This document shows, piece after piece, positions 23,084-35,402 of a DNA stretch of 64,000 bases. Position numbers and translations under genes: made by a program. Positions within the stretch are counted from its first letter, which is position 1; every line of letters starts with the position of its first letter. Source of the stretch: Eunapius fragilis (lineage: Eukaryota; Porifera; Demospongiae; Spongillida; Spongillidae); NCBI GenBank assembly GCA_963681505.1, contig OY811972.1, positions 712,375-776,374 on the forward strand, in the 5' to 3' direction. The notes under the pieces are model-generated. The model was not told the origin of the DNA. It made no database searches and was given only the letters and a program-made list of their open reading frames with translations.

Positions 23084-25030
23084 TCACACATCAATCACAA
23101 TTTTAGGGCCTCTCGCACGTATGTGTCAGCCAGCCTGCTGTGGGCAAGAAGCATGTTCTGGTCCCCAGACCTCAGCACGGAGTGTTTCACCATAGATATT
23201 ATACGGAAGGGATTGGAAACGGATCACGTGATGCAATACATTGCATAGGCTGGCTTAGGGCCTGTCACTGTAGGATCAATTAACACGTTTTGCCACTGCG
23301 TTACAGATACTTTTTCGAAGAAAACCGGTCGTTGTGTATAGTTTGAGGCTTTTTCCTTTATTCTGTCACTTGCTTAAGAGGTATGGATATTATTAGATAT
23401 GTTTTTATGACTGTAAATGATATTAGACCCGAGTTTTTTTTAAAGACCCGCGTTCCGTGTCTTTGCGAAGCCTTTGTGGGCGTGTAGGAAACGTTAGCGC
23501 TGTCATATTGGCTACTTTATTGTAGAATCGAGTGGAGCTTCGTGAGACAAATCGAACTGGCTAGGTATTATCTCAAAAGCTCTTGGCGCACTTTAGATGC
23601 CCACAACCAGTCTCATGTCAAAATCTTTATTGCCAACTTTTGTACGAGTGTACAACATGCATTTGAGATAATACCTAGCCAGTTCGATTTGTCTCACGAA
23701 GCTCCACTCGATTCTACAATAAAGTAGCCAATATGACAACGCTAACGTTTCCTACACGCCCACAAAGGCTTCGCAAAGACAAGGAATGCGGGTCTTTCAA
23801 AAAACTCGGGTCTAAAATCATTTACAGTCATAAAAACATATCTAAAAATATCCATACCTTTTAAGCAAGTGACAGAATAAAGGAAAAAGCCTCAAACTAT
23901 ACACAACGACCGGTTTTCTTCGAAAAAGCATCTGAAACCATAGATATTATCCGCCATTTTATTTTATTTTTCCTGCATGGATGGAACCTGTTGATTGGTG
24001 TTAAAGACTTCCGTTTCCAATCCCTTCCGTATAATATCTATGGTTTCACCAGCTCGCCAATGGCCGCCTCCACACTTCCGTAGGACCACCTGCGACAGAG
24101 CCGCTCCATAAGTTCGCTCTCCTTCATACCAGCGGGGGGTGCGGTCAGGACACACCTCAATATCTCCTTCTTCAGCTCGTACTCTGGCGAGGTGTGTACC
24201 AGCCTAGCTCTTAGCAACGTCCTCTCCGCACTCGCGTAGAGGGTCTGTCGCACGGCGCTGTAGAGTGCCGCATCGTCATGACTACTGGCGGCATTGCATA
24301 CCCAGAGAGCCTTCTCGAGGTGCGCAAACCTTCCGCCGGTCAACTGGATGATCCGTTTGGAGAGGGGCGCGGATAGGCCCGACCGTATCAAGTAGTCTTC
24401 CGCTTCGTCGTCGGAGATGTCACCGACGTGCACGGGAACGTCCTGTTTGGACACGGAGGGGGTCTGCTCGATGAGCGACAGCGCGCCACCATCTCCCGCC
24501 ACAAGGACCAGCCGCAGAGACCCGTTGCTAGCGAGGGCCTTGGCTTTGTCCACCAGCGCCACGAATGCGCCAGGGTTCTCCTTTGAGAGCAAGTCGACGC
24601 CGTCGATGAAGAGACAAGGCATGCGGCCATGCTTCTCCCTGAAGCGCACGGCCCTGGCGGCTAGGATGTCCAGTACCTGGCTGACCCCCTCGTGCTCCAG
24701 GTCACGTGGAAGCCTGTAGCATGCGCTGTATCGCTTGATTCCGGCGCGGTGGACAATGTAGTCTAGCAGGTGGGCGTGTTCGTCGAGCGGGATGTGGGCC
24801 GCCTTGGCCAACTCGCGCGCCAAATTCCGCGGCTCGTATACTTCCAAATAAAGCACACCTTTCGGGTGGAAGCGACACGCCTCCCTCGTCGCGTCCGTCT
24901 TACCCGCCCCCACAGGTCCGTAAACCACGCCAAAGAAGTTTCCACTCGCGGCTATGAGGCGACTGTGTATGTCGCTCACCAGGTGGGATCGTGCCACCCG
25001 CGTCCCATCACGCGTCTTGAAAGAGGACAA
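23084..25030 (-). pseudogene. NTPase copy B: P-loop NTPase with winged-helix end, split by a foldback insertion
   Basis: Minus strand, open from about 25030 to 24049 (~330 residues), then an 854-bp insertion, then the last ~34 codons to a stop at 23084-23086. Order: SSFKTRDGTRVARSHL, Walker A GPVGAGKT (about residue 35 from SSF), GVLYLEVYEPRNLAREL, Walker B CLFIDGVDLL, sensor-like LRLVLVAGDGG, QLTGGRFAHLEKAL, and a helical C-terminus (LKKEILRCVLTAPPAG, ELMERLCRRWSYGSVEAAIG) fitting a winged helix. It resembles the P-loop NTPase of Crinkler/RHS-type (CR) and related STAND-like ATPases; no nuclease domain is seen. Its 5' end merges into the 38-bp array, so the true start is unknown. Convergent with receptor 2. 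Confidence 0.75.
23190..24043. mobile_element. 854-bp foldback element inserted in NTPase copy B
   Basis: Arms of about 400 bp: CCATAGATATTATACGGAAG at 23190 and its complement ending at 24043, around a short loop near 23590-23660. The flanking 5-bp duplication TTTCA (23185-23189, 24044-24048) restores the uninterrupted NTPase sequence seen in copy D (TTTCACCAGCTCGCC). No coding capacity; non-autonomous. A decayed relative of its end lies at 46185-46215. Confidence 0.9.
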
Positions 25031-26170
25031 CACGTTGCCTAGTGTAGCTTGCAAACATACCAGGACAGGACGTTGCCTAGAGTAGCTTGCAAACACACCA
25101 GGACAACACGTTGCCTAGTGTAGCTTGCAAACACACCAGGACAGCACATTGCCTAGTGTAGCTTGCAAACACACCAGGACATCACGTTGCCTAGTGTAGC
25201 TTGCAAACACATCAGGACAGCACGTTGCCTAGTGTAGCTTGCAAACACACCAGGACAACATGTTGCCTTGTGTAGCTCGCAAACACACCGGGACAACACG
25301 TTGCCTAGTGTAGCTTGCAAACACACCAGGACAACACGTTGCCTAGTGTAGCTTGCAAACACACCAGGACAACACGTTGCCTAGTGTAGCTTGCAAACAC
25401 ACCAGGACAACACGTTGCCTAGTGTAGCTTGCAAACACACCAGGACAACACGTTGCCTAGTGTAGCTTGCAAACACACCAGGACAACACGTTGCCTAGTG
25501 TAGCTTGCAAACACACCAGGACAACACGTTGCCTAGTGTAGCTTGCAAACACACCAGGACAACACGTTGCCTAGTGTAGCTTGCAAACACACCAGGACAA
25601 CACGTTGCCTAGTGTAGCTTGCAAACACACCAGGACAACACGTTGCCTAGTGTAGCTTGCAAACACACCAGGACAGCACGTTGCCTAGTGTAGCTTGCAA
25701 ACACACCAGGACAACACGTTGCCTAGTGTAGCTTGCAAACACACCAGGACAGCATGTTGCCTAGTGTAGCTTTCAAACACACCAGGACAGCACGTTGCCT
25801 AGTGTAGCTTGCAAACACACCAGGACAACACGTTGCCTAGTGTAGCTTGCAAACACACCAGGACAGCATGTTGCCTAGTGTAGCTTTCAAACACATCAGG
25901 ACATCACATTGCCTAGTGTAGCTTTCAAACACACCAGGACAACACGTTGCCTAGTGTAGCTTGCAAACACACCAGGACAACACGTTGCCTAGTGTAGCTT
26001 GCAAACACACCAGGACAACACGTTGCCTAGTGTAGCTTTCAAACACACCAGGACAGCACGTTGCCTAGTGTAGCTTGCAAACATACCAGGACAACACGTT
26101 GCCTAGTGTAGCTTTCAAACACACCAGGACAGCACGTTGCCTAGTGTAGCTTGAAAGCACACCGGGACAG
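25030..26170. repeat. 38-bp minisatellite, ~30 units, 5' of NTPase copy B
   Basis: Unit TTGCCTAGTGTAGCTTGCAA then ACACACCAGGACAACACG. On the minus strand each unit holds an acceptor-like CTACACTAG|G and a donor-like CCTG|GTGTG. 38 is not a multiple of 3, so frames rotate through the array. The terminal unit runs directly into the NTPase reading frame. 26171-26514 beyond it shows no gene. Confidence 0.95.
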
Positions 26171-26514
26171 CAGAAAGTGTGAGGGGAAGGTTTAAGAGTG
26201 GAGGTGTGGGGTGGAAAGTGTGGGGGTGGAATTGGCCCACATAGTCCAACGATAGTTTAGTACCATATGCATATGCGCAATATATGGTACAGTTATACAA
26301 CATTGCAATGTGGTACAATGGATACCTTTACACCTAGATATTCTTTTGTTGGTTCATTTTAACTCCAGTCACATACACGATACATATGCAGTATGATACA
26401 TAGCTTACATACTGCAGTACATATACAAGGATTACAAATGTGTCCATCTTTACTCTTTACACCTATATACACATCAGTAATACAAGTTGACTATACTGTG
26501 ATTTGTTTTACACA

Positions 26515-28698
26515 TTACATTCCAATCTGTTTTAGGACATCCAACAGAGTTGACCAAGTTACCGGGACCAAACCCTTTCCCTGAAGCCATTCTCGTAGAA
26601 TGGCTATATTGATATCTTTAACATTTCTGCAGTGCTCTTCCTCCAATGCATTAACAGTAGCTCCAGTATTGTCCTTCAGCAGATAAATACCAAAGATGGA
26701 ATACCTTGTTCCAACATGAGTAACAACGTCTAACAGGTTGCACAATGTTGGTGGTTCTGTTTGGGGAGTACAAGATAACTATCAGTGTTTATTGGAACAG
26801 ACTGGACTGTATGTACTAAGGCTTTGGATGTCTCTCATAATATAGTTAAATGATGTCAGTGGGTGGGGCCAAACTATGATCTCATGCACTGCCTCTCATT
26901 CAATGCACACAGATTAAGGAAGGGATTGGAAATGGCACACTTGCATGCCAATCAACAGGTCCATCTGTGTTATGGCGGAAGTTTGGTTATTGCCATTAAT
27001 TAACAAAGTTGAATCAAAGTTGAGAATGCAGTAAACGCTACATTGTGGTTCTGATGGTCGTACTACCTTTGATGTACGAATTGCGTAACCCGACATTAAT
27101 TTATAGGTAGCATGCTTTTATTGCTTGATGCAATTAATAACGCTTTAGCAGGCACATTTTTTAAAACTGAGCACCGTTTTCCATTCCAGTATATAGCTAT
27201 ACCGCCCAGCATATGTATCTGTGTGGATCTGCAGTGTGTGCATGTGTGTGTGTGCATGTGTTGATGTGTGTGTGTGTATGTATGTGTGTGTGTGAGGAGT
27301 ATGTGAGATAGTGCAGGTCATACATATACATATGCAATAACATATACAGTACACTAGTATTAGTCAGTTTGGCTTCAGTTGTAAGTCAATCCATGCTCAA
27401 TATCTACAAGTGTAAAGAACCCTGTGCAGTATAGCATACAAGGTGGTGAAACTGAAGTGGGACGTTTCTATAAGAGTTCAAAACTGCTGTCTGGCAGGAA
27501 AAAAAACCTACTGAAATAAATGACTCAAATCAAAGCACCATCTGTTTTCCAACATAGAAGTGGGCAGCAAAGATAAAAGTTGTGTGGTTATGGTTGTAGT
27601 CTCAAGGAGATAGAACAACTAACCTCTAGCATAGGCGTCCGCTCATTGGGGCAAGGGGGGGCATTTGCCCCCCCCCCTGGCATACCCAAACAAATTAATA
27701 TTCATTGATATAACAGCATGATCGATACTTATAAAACTGAATAACACTATAGCACGGATACAACAAATAAACATAACTAGTGTTAACCACATCATTGCGC
27801 ACGTGTTCACGGTGCAGAGAATGGATCGATTCGTGAAAAAGGTGAAACTTGCCAATATAGTGCTATTGGAAGCACAGATTTTGCTCTGAAAAGATGAGTT
27901 TTTGGTGTATTAATAGATTAGTGCACTGAAAGCTTTCGCGCTTCGCGCGGGAGGGGGCACATCCCCCTCCCGCACCTTCCCCCTGGTTTGGTTTTGCCCC
28001 CCCCCCTGGAAAACTCTGAGCAGACGCCTATGCCTCTAGGTTAGTTAACCCAGTTGTTCTATCTATCCAGTGAACCACATTCCACAGGCATGTGGTAATT
28101 AAAGCCCAATTGAGATGTGGAATGGAATGGGGACGAGACCCAATAAGCCGCATTTGGTTGGTTGGCCACTTAACATGAGAACTCGTTTACAACTGCTAGG
28201 GTTTTCACCAGGAGAAATGTACGTGGTATCAGTGATACAATTGAAGAAGCTGCAACACACATGATACAGATGATCACCATTTATATCCCAATCTAGTCCC
28301 AGACCCACATGACATGACGTAACGATTATCCCTGTCATGTCAGTAAACTGCAATAATCGTTACGTCATGTGGGTCTTGGGCGTACCATTTATATCGCATG
28401 GACACAGCCGGTATACACGTATAGATATCACGTACACACATTCACTTGTCATGACCAAAGATAAAATAATTATAATCTACAGGTACATGTATGTTACAAC
28501 GTTACCAGTATAATTATCAGTTGGTCCTTGCCTCCTTCCCAGGCACACACTCATGTAGGACTCCTTAGGCGTGCCCTTGGCAACTACGAGTGACTTCACG
28601 TAATAATCTGGGTAGACCAATCGCTGCGGTAAGACCAGTTCGCCACTTTCCGGAGTCCCAGTCTCGTCGTGCGATAAGTCCTCACGCTCTGAATGCAT
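26515..28698 (-). CDS. Death-fold domain protein B, two exons, 144 aa
   Basis: Exon 1 28698-28506 starts MHSEREDLSHDETGTPESGE and ends in phase 1 at TATACTG|GTAACG. Exon 2 26756-26515 begins after CCAAACAG with AACCACC and ends at TAA. The last ~75 residues (LCNLLDVVTHVGTRYSIFGI, then ALEEEHCRNVKDINIAILRE, WLQGKGLVPVTWSTLLDVL) match the Death-domain pattern: six helices, the L-WLQ core and TWSTL before the last helix. Death domains assemble signalling complexes through like-like contacts. Exon 1 has no recognised domain. The intron holds a MITE. Upstream of and co-oriented with NTPase B. Conserved in paralogue C, with identical exon 2 length, which argues for a real gene. Confidence 0.75.
27629..28033. 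mobile_element. 405-bp MITE in the Death-fold gene B intron
   Basis: Ends GCATAGGCGTCCGCTCA and its inverted TGAGCAGACGCCTATGC, flanked by the duplication CTCTA (27624-27628, 28034-28038). Interior has poly-C/G runs and no ORF. Absent from the paralogous intron in copy C, so it is a later insertion. A short outer inverted repeat (AGATAGAACAACTAACCT) surrounds it. Confidence 0.8.
28296..28382. repeat. Short foldback (CCCAGACCCACATGACATGA...)
   Basis: CCCAGACCCACATGACATGA then CGTAACGATTA is repeated inverted as TAATCGTTACGTCATGTGGG then TC. A solo half is at 40478-40515 in the paralogous intron, and related ends are at 47255-47290. Confidence 0.7.
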
Positions 28699-28854
28699 TT
28701 ACTACAGACCCTTTTCCATTGTGGGCTTATATAAACAAAAAAACATTACGTTGCGTCACGTGTACGTCACGTGTGAAACGTATACGCTCAGCGCCAATGT
28801 TTATGGAGGGGGAGTCCCTAGGCGATGATTACGTCATTAAGGGACGAAACTGAA
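28699..28854. promoter_or_regulatory. Upstream region of Death-fold gene B
   Basis: Contains repeated ACGTCACGTG motifs (28755-28775) between the Death-fold ATG and the retroelement tail; the paralogous region (41090-41190) has many ACGTG/GCGTCACG repeats. E-box/CRE-like, function unknown. Confidence 0.3.
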
Positions 28855-31330
28855 ATTGTTAAAATATGTCCTACATGTAGTGATCGCTCATCTTGCGCGA
28901 ACATTAATTCGCCACAAACGTACAACGCTAGATGAAGATGTTCCGTTATGGTTCCATCAAGGTCATATCCACAAGACAAAGGACAGAAAGATTATCCGCC
29001 ATACTGGAGACTACTGTGGGTCTGTACTGGACTGGTGTGTTGTATGTACTGGACTGGTGTGTTGTACGTACTGGACTGGTGTGTGGTATGTACTGGACTG
29101 GTGTGTTGTATGTACTGGACTGGTGTGTGGTATGTACTGGACTGGTGTGTTGTATGTACTGGACTGGTGTGTTGTATGTACTGGACTGGTGTGTGGTATG
29201 TACTGGACTGGTGTGTTGTATGTACTGGACTGGTGTGCTGTATGTACTGGACTGGTGTGTTGTATGTACTGGACTGGTGTGCTGTATGTACTGGACTGGT
29301 GTGTTGTATGTACTGGACTGGTGTGTTGTATGTACTGGAGTGGTGTGTTGCATGTACTGGACTGGTGTGTTGCATGGACTGGACTGGTGTGTTGTATGTA
29401 CTGGACTGGTGTGTTGTATGTACTGGACTGGTGTGTTGTATGTACTGGACAGGTTTGTTGTATGTACTGGACTGGTGTGTTGTATGTACTGGACTGGTGT
29501 GTTGTATGTACTGGACTGGTGTGTTGTATGTACTGGACTGGTGTGTTGTATGTACTGGACTGGTGTGTTGTATGTACTAGACTGGTGTGTTGTATGTACT
29601 GGACTGGTGTGTTGTATGTACTAGACTGGTGTGTTGTATGTACTGGACTGGTGTGTTGTATGTACTGGACTGGTGTGTTGTATGTACTGGACTGGTGTGT
29701 TGTATGTACTAGACTGGTGTGTTGTATGTACTGGACTGGTGTGTTGTATGTACTGGACTGGTGTGTTGTATGTACTAGACTGGTGTGTTGTATGTACTGG
29801 ACTGGTGTGTTGTATGTACTGGACTGGTGTGTTGTATGTACTAGACTGGTGTGTTGTATGTACTGGACTGGTGTGTTGTATGTACTAGACTGGTGTGTTG
29901 TATGTACTGGACTGGTGTGTTGTATGTACTGGACTGGTGTGTGGTATGTACTGGACTGGTGTGTTGTATGTACTGGACTGGTGTGCTGTATGTACTGGAC
30001 TGGTGTGTTGTATGTACTGGACTGGTGTGCTGTATGTACTGGACTGGTGTGTTGTATGTACTGGACTGGTGTGTTGTATGTACTGGAGTGGTGTGTTGCA
30101 TGTACTGGACTGGTGTGTTGCATGGACTGGACTGGTGTGTTGTATGTACTGGACTGGTGTGTTGTATGTACTGGACTGGTGTGTTGTATGTACTGGACAG
30201 GTTTGTTGTATGTACTGGACTGGTGTGTTGTATGTACTGGACTGGTGTGTTGTATGTACTGGACTGGTGTGTTGTATGTACTGGACTGGTGTGTTGTATG
30301 TACTGGACTGGTGTGTTGTATGTACTAGACTGGTGTGTTGTATGTACTGGACTGGTGTGTTGTATGTACTAGACTGGTGTGTTGTATGTACTGGACTGGT
30401 GTGTTGTATGTACTGGACTGGTGTGTTGTATGTACTGGACTGGTGTGTTGTATGTACTAGACTGGTGTGTTGTATGTACTGGACTGGTGTGTTGTATGTA
30501 CTGGACTGGTGTGTTGTATGTACTAGACTGGTGTGTTGTATGTACTGGACTGGTGTGTTGTATGTACTGGACTGGTGTGTTGTATGTACTAGACTGGTGT
30601 GTTGTATGTACTGGACTGGTGTGTTGTATGTACTAGACTGGTGTGTTGTATGTACTGGACTGGTGTGTTGTATGTACTGGACTGGTGTGTTGTATGTACT
30701 GGACTGGTGTGTTGTATGTACTAGACTGGTGTGTTGTATGTACTGGACTGGTGTGTTGTATGTACTGGACTGGTGTGTTGTATGTACTAGACTGGTGTGT
30801 TGTATGTACTGGACTGGTGTGTTGTATGTACTGGACTGGTGTGTTGTATGTACTAGACTGGTGTGTTGTATGTCTGCCTCATTGCTGACAGAATGTTGCC
30901 ACAGAGCCAACATGCACTACAACCTCTTAATGGAGAAACTTTTTCATACCTTACAGCCAACACAGATGCTGAAGACAGGGCAGATATTAGAGCAAGAGGA
31001 TTTGGTCAAAGAGCCCAGATGCATAATTTGACATCAGGGTTTTTCACCCTAATGCATCTAGCCATTTTTCCAAACCTCTTTCACCCTTTCACACCCACAA
31101 GCTAGCAAAGAAAAGAGAAGATGTTGAACATGGTGTCTTTACACCCCTTGTTTATTCCACCGCTTTTTACAAACAACTAGCTGATCTACCATCTGAAAAG
31201 CAAGACAAGGCATATTATGACCTGGTTGAGATGTCGTCTGTCTTTTGCCATACTGCGCAATGCTATCATGTGCCTGCGAGGAAGCAGGTCTTCTTACCAC
31301 CACACAGTTTATTGTGATCTGGTCCTAGCA
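28855..31330 (+). mobile_element. Retroelement ORF tail carrying a giant 22-bp minisatellite (copy 1)
   Basis: 5' part 28855-29020 (VKICPTCSDRSSCANINSPQ), 22-bp array, then 30870-31330: CLPHC, EPTCTTTS, LNGETFSYLTANTDAEDRAD, IRARGFGQRAQ, EHGVFTPLVYSTAFYKQLAD and LRCRLSFAILRNAIMCLRGS in shifting frames. The order matches the conserved C-terminal tail of a large invertebrate retroelement ORF family (ALDI-ARGF-G---AFFDVRVF..., FTPLVFS, W-RC-LSFA-LR---MC-RG). Frameshifted and dead. A paralogous copy lies at 41403-42345. 31331-31723 is without a recognisable gene. Confidence 0.6.
29024..30872. repeat. 22-bp minisatellite TGTACTGGACTGGTGTGTTGTA, ~84 units
   Basis: Nearly perfect. Variant units (GGAGTGG-TTGCATG at 29337 and 30085; GGACAGGTTTG at 29447 and 30195) recur at exactly 748 bp = 34 units, a higher-order duplication. 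Open in several frames on both strands without stops, so translated ORFs are not evidence of genes. The paralogous array at 41590-41868 has only about 13 units. Confidence 0.95.
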
Positions 31331-31723
31331 GTACATGAGGGCAGAGTCTCATTATAGGCTGGTTTTTCTGTTGATCACATATGTTTGTGTATGTTATTGC
31401 ATCCATATTTTGTCCGTGGAAAATACGCATTCTTACCCCTGAGGGTTACCGAATGTTGGCATGGACGAGTGTAAAGGGTTTATAGTGTATAAAATAGAAT
31501 AAAATACAGACCTGATGTGGCAATAAGTCCTGAAAATACGAAGGAGGTGGGTTGGAAGGTATGTGTGTTTGAAATTGATGCTAGTTTATTTTATATGCAC
31601 AAGCCTGGTTTTGTCATTAAACGTCCCACATAAATCAGCTGGAAGAAAGCAGATCAACACAAACTTAGGAATATAAGACAAAAGCGAACCTGTGCAGCGT
31701 TTGGCCGAGTCAGATTTTGTGGT

Positions 31724-33868
31724 AAGCTTGAAAATCCTCACCTGTTGTGCTAACACCTCATGCACTTCGTTCAACAGAGTTTATTGTAATGCCACAGAGC
31801 AGAATTGTCTGCCCTGGTGTGCAGACCACCGTCACGTGTGTCACCACTACACCGTGGCAAAGGTTTACTTTCATTGGACCCTCCCCTCCCCATCATCAGA
31901 CGTCATATAGTCCTAATATAATGGGCTACAACGTTGGAACGCTAACACTGACAGTTAACCATAACACCAGATACACATTTGTATGTGAGTCATTGGAAGA
32001 CGGCCAGTCGATACAGAGTCCTCCATGGCCAGTTATAGTCACAAGTCAAGGTATTGTGAAGGTCATTATATGATGGGGGGTGGGGGGGGGGGGGGGGCAG
32101 TTTGATGGTAAGTCACAGCTCTGCAAGATGGCTGAAGTGAGGTGAAATCACCTGTGTGTTCTGCATGCAGACACACGTCTCCATGCTGAGGACCTTATTA
32201 GTATTAACATGTCAATATCCAATGGCTGCATTAGTGCACTCATTTGTCTGAAAGTGAGTACCTTTTGAATGTTCCTTTTAAACAGTGCACACCCTTTGGT
32301 ATGTAGAGGATGTGTGTGTGTGTATCATAAGACCTCATATTTTGTGTGTCACCACTCTTCTATTTATCCAGAAGAATGTGTCATGTTTCAATAATTTATC
32401 AGTACTGGTTGGAGACGTCCATCAGTTCTCGGGAGATGATGGGTGTGTCCAGTTCCCATACCTCTTGCCCAACAATGTCTACCAGGCTATGTTGAGAGCT
32501 GGTGCTCAGAACATTTCATTTAGCTTAAATACATGTAGGTCCTCAACATGACTAGAGCATTACAAATAGAAGTATCTTTTCCTTATATCTCCTCCTCGCC
32601 TCTCCCCTCCTCCCCTCTCCTCCCCTCTCCTCTCCCCTCCTCCCCTCTCCTCTCCCCTCCTCCCCTCCTCCCCTCTCCTCTCCCCTCCTCCCCTCTCCTC
32701 TCCCCTCCTCCCCTCTCCTCTCCCCTCCTCCCCTCCTCCCCTCTCCTCTCCTCTCCCCTTCCTCCCATTCAGTATCTGCTCTTAACCTTAACTCTCCCTT
32801 ATATTTCCAGCTACATTTGATATCATACAGCCTGGTGTGAACGGCACAGTGGACAATACCTCAGTGGTGGGTAGGACACCAGGTGAGTGGGGGGGGGGGG
32901 GGGGGGGGGGGTGTGGTAGGTATATATGTGGGGGGTGTAAGTGGTAGGGTTTAAGTCTTAAGGAATACTTACATGTTTGTTTCAATTTTGTATGTACTGG
33001 GCGTTAAATCTGTTTGCACAATGGTAACTCCCATGGGACCAATCATGTCACATGACATGCACACATAACCATGTCCCATGACATGCACACATAACCACGT
33101 CACATGACATGCACACATAACCATGTCACATGACATGCACACATAACCACGTCACATGACATGCACACATAACCATGTCACATGACATGCACACATAACC
33201 ATGTCACATGACATGCACACATAACCATGTCACATGACATGCACACATAACCATGTCACATGACGTGCACACATAACCATGTCACATGACATGCACACAT
33301 AACCATGTCACATGACATGCACACATAACCATGTCACATGACATGCACACATAACCATGTCACATGACATGCCCACACACATAACCACGTCACATGACAT
33401 GCACACATAACCATGTCCCATGGGACCAATACATTCACCAGGCCACAATGTACAAGGCAACATTGTTCAAAGAGCTATTACATAAAGATATCAGTCATGA
33501 TCATGTGATCTGTTAGTGTTGATTCACCTCCATGAAGGATGCAATAATTTACTACCAACATTTGTAGTTCAACTTTTGCAACTACCAATCACTATGCATA
33601 TCATGTCATCCTTCTTGGGCCATGGGTGTGCACATTAATCAAGGCACCTGTATGTCATGGTTTGGTATCCTCTGTGATAATGGACTGGTTATTAGTAGTT
33701 ATTCCTGTCTCTGTCTGCAGGCGGAGGGATTATTTTCGCAATCTTCTGTGGTGTAGCTCTATTCTGCGGACTATGCCTCTACTTTGGTTGTCCTGTTGTC
33801 TACCTCTGTGGTCTTGCTGTTGTCCGTTGTGTTACAGCACTCCTCAAAAAAAGAAAAACACCACAGAA

Positions 33869-33931
<63 letters not shown>

Positions 33932-35170
33932 ACGCCAGGCAGTACTTGGGGGTCCCCAGTCCACATCATGTAGTCATTGGGGGTCCCCAGTCCACATCAT
34001 GTAGTCATTGGGGGTCCCCAGTCCACATCATGTGGGTTGTGTTGTCTTTTTTTACTTGTGCTTTGGTTCCCTCAGTTCTGTATTCAGTCAGTTGCTGCTG
34101 AGAAGTCCGAAAATACTAAGCTACTTGCGGGGAGGTGAGCATATTTGATCATGTGACGTGGTTATGTGTGCATGTCATGTGATGTGGTTATGTGTGCATG
34201 TCATGTGATGTGGTTATGTGTGCATGTCATGTGACATGGTTATGTGTGCATGTGATGAGGGTAACCTACCATGCTTATATGGCTGACTAAATCTTCCAGG
34301 AGAGTAGTATAAACTGGTGGGTGTTGGGTGAGGTGGTTTGATGGGTTTGTGATATGAAGCATCATCTTGTCTTATCTGTGCCACAGTGACATGTCTACTG
34401 TGACAAGGTCTCCACCACCTAGCTCAGCCAACAGAGAAGCCACGGTAAAAAAAAAAAGCTAATTTCTGGAGAGTGTTTGGTTGATAGGTTTTGCATGCTT
34501 TCATTTTCAGTGTTTGAGTGAATCTGATGAATCCAAAGGACAGGTATGTATCACCACATGTTATATGTTCCGTCATTCCATTTACTTGAAGATAGGAACA
34601 TGGTTATCCCTTGTATACCATATTGGCACATGTTACATTAACCTTTCACTACGTAGGAAAAAGAATATGTCCCTGCTGACTATAAAGCCAAGTTGGGACA
34701 GCAGACTATTATTTCTGAACATGCCATCCATAGCCAGGACACTGAGGGAAGAGAAGAGGAGGAGAGGGGTGACACACATGGAGCAGAGAGGGGTGACCCA
34801 CATGGAGGAGAGAGGGGTGACCCACATGGAGGAGAGAGGGGTGACCCACATGGAGGAGAGAGGTGTGACCCACGTGATGGAGCAGAGAGGGGTGACCCTC
34901 ATTATGGAGTAGAAGAGAGGGGTGACCCACATGATGGGGGAGAGGAGGAAGGTGACCCAAAGGAGGAGGTAAGCTGAAACATCACATCTAAGAATGGGAA
35001 ACTACAAATGGTGGCTGAAAACCTGGTGTGGGAAGGGGGGGGGAGGGAATCTCCACTAAGCATGGCTGCAAGTGTTACAGATGTGTCCTCACCTCCAGCC
35101 ATGTGGTGAACAAGGAGTGCACTACCAGGCCACTGATGAGGGTGGTGAAGTTCACATATGTTATAGCTAG
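31724..35170 (+). pseudogene. Receptor copy 3: lacks signal-peptide exon
   Basis: Exons: 31778-32050 (Ig-like), 32171-32253, 32372-32534, 32811-32882 (short hybrid exon STFDIIQPGVNGTV), 33721-33875 (transmembrane), 34076-34134, 34387-34444, 34511-34543, 34657-34968 (KEYVPADYKAKLGQ then ERGDPH repeats) and 35099-35170 (stop). All phases chain without a stop. Left of 31724 the sequence is not the receptor exon 1 but cassette-tail DNA (GTTTGGCCGAGTCAGATTT, also at 43296), joined two bases before the exon 1 donor. Without a signal peptide the protein would not reach the surface, unless an upstream exon is used. Confidence 0.7.
33040..33420. repeat. 26-bp minisatellite, ~14 units, receptor 3
   Basis: Same ACATGACATGCACACATAAC unit as 8985-9185, twice as long, in the same intron. 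Confidence 0.9.
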
Positions 35171-35339
35171 AGACTACATGCAGTTGACCATGTGTGTATA
35201 TAGGGTCAGCACATGTACACATTGATATGGTGTGTAATAGGCCATAAAGCATGTTTCACAAGTTTTGATTTCTAGCCAGAGAGACATAACATCTGAGCTT
35301 ACATAAATACAAAAATAATAATCATACAAGAACTGCAGA

Positions 35340-35402
35340 GGTCACGTAATAAGTCACACATCAATCACAATTTGAGAGCCTCTCGCACGTGCGTCTCAGC
35401 CA
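35340..35402 (-). pseudogene. NTPase C-terminal remnant at a recombination junction
   Basis: Minus strand encodes LAETHVREALKL-like C-terminal codons, then similarity ends at CAGCCAG (35403) and receptor tail sequence (CCTTCACAGGAAGAAATGG) follows. Everything upstream in the NTPase is missing. Confidence 0.7.

Noticed and set aside
24417-25042. 100- and 90-codon plus-strand frames opposite NTPase B
   Set aside because: GC-rich antisense shadows, repeated unchanged opposite NTPase C.
25096-26515. Single Death-domain/NTPase fusion gene
   Set aside because: Both Death-fold exons end in a stop at the same place, and no donor before it joins the NTPase frame in phase; kept as separate genes, though alternative splicing is not excluded.
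28856-31031. 490- and 378-codon frames with CTGLVCCMYWTGV repeats
   Set aside because: 22-bp minisatellite; all its frames lack stops, and the same retroelement ORF has only 13 units in the paralogue.
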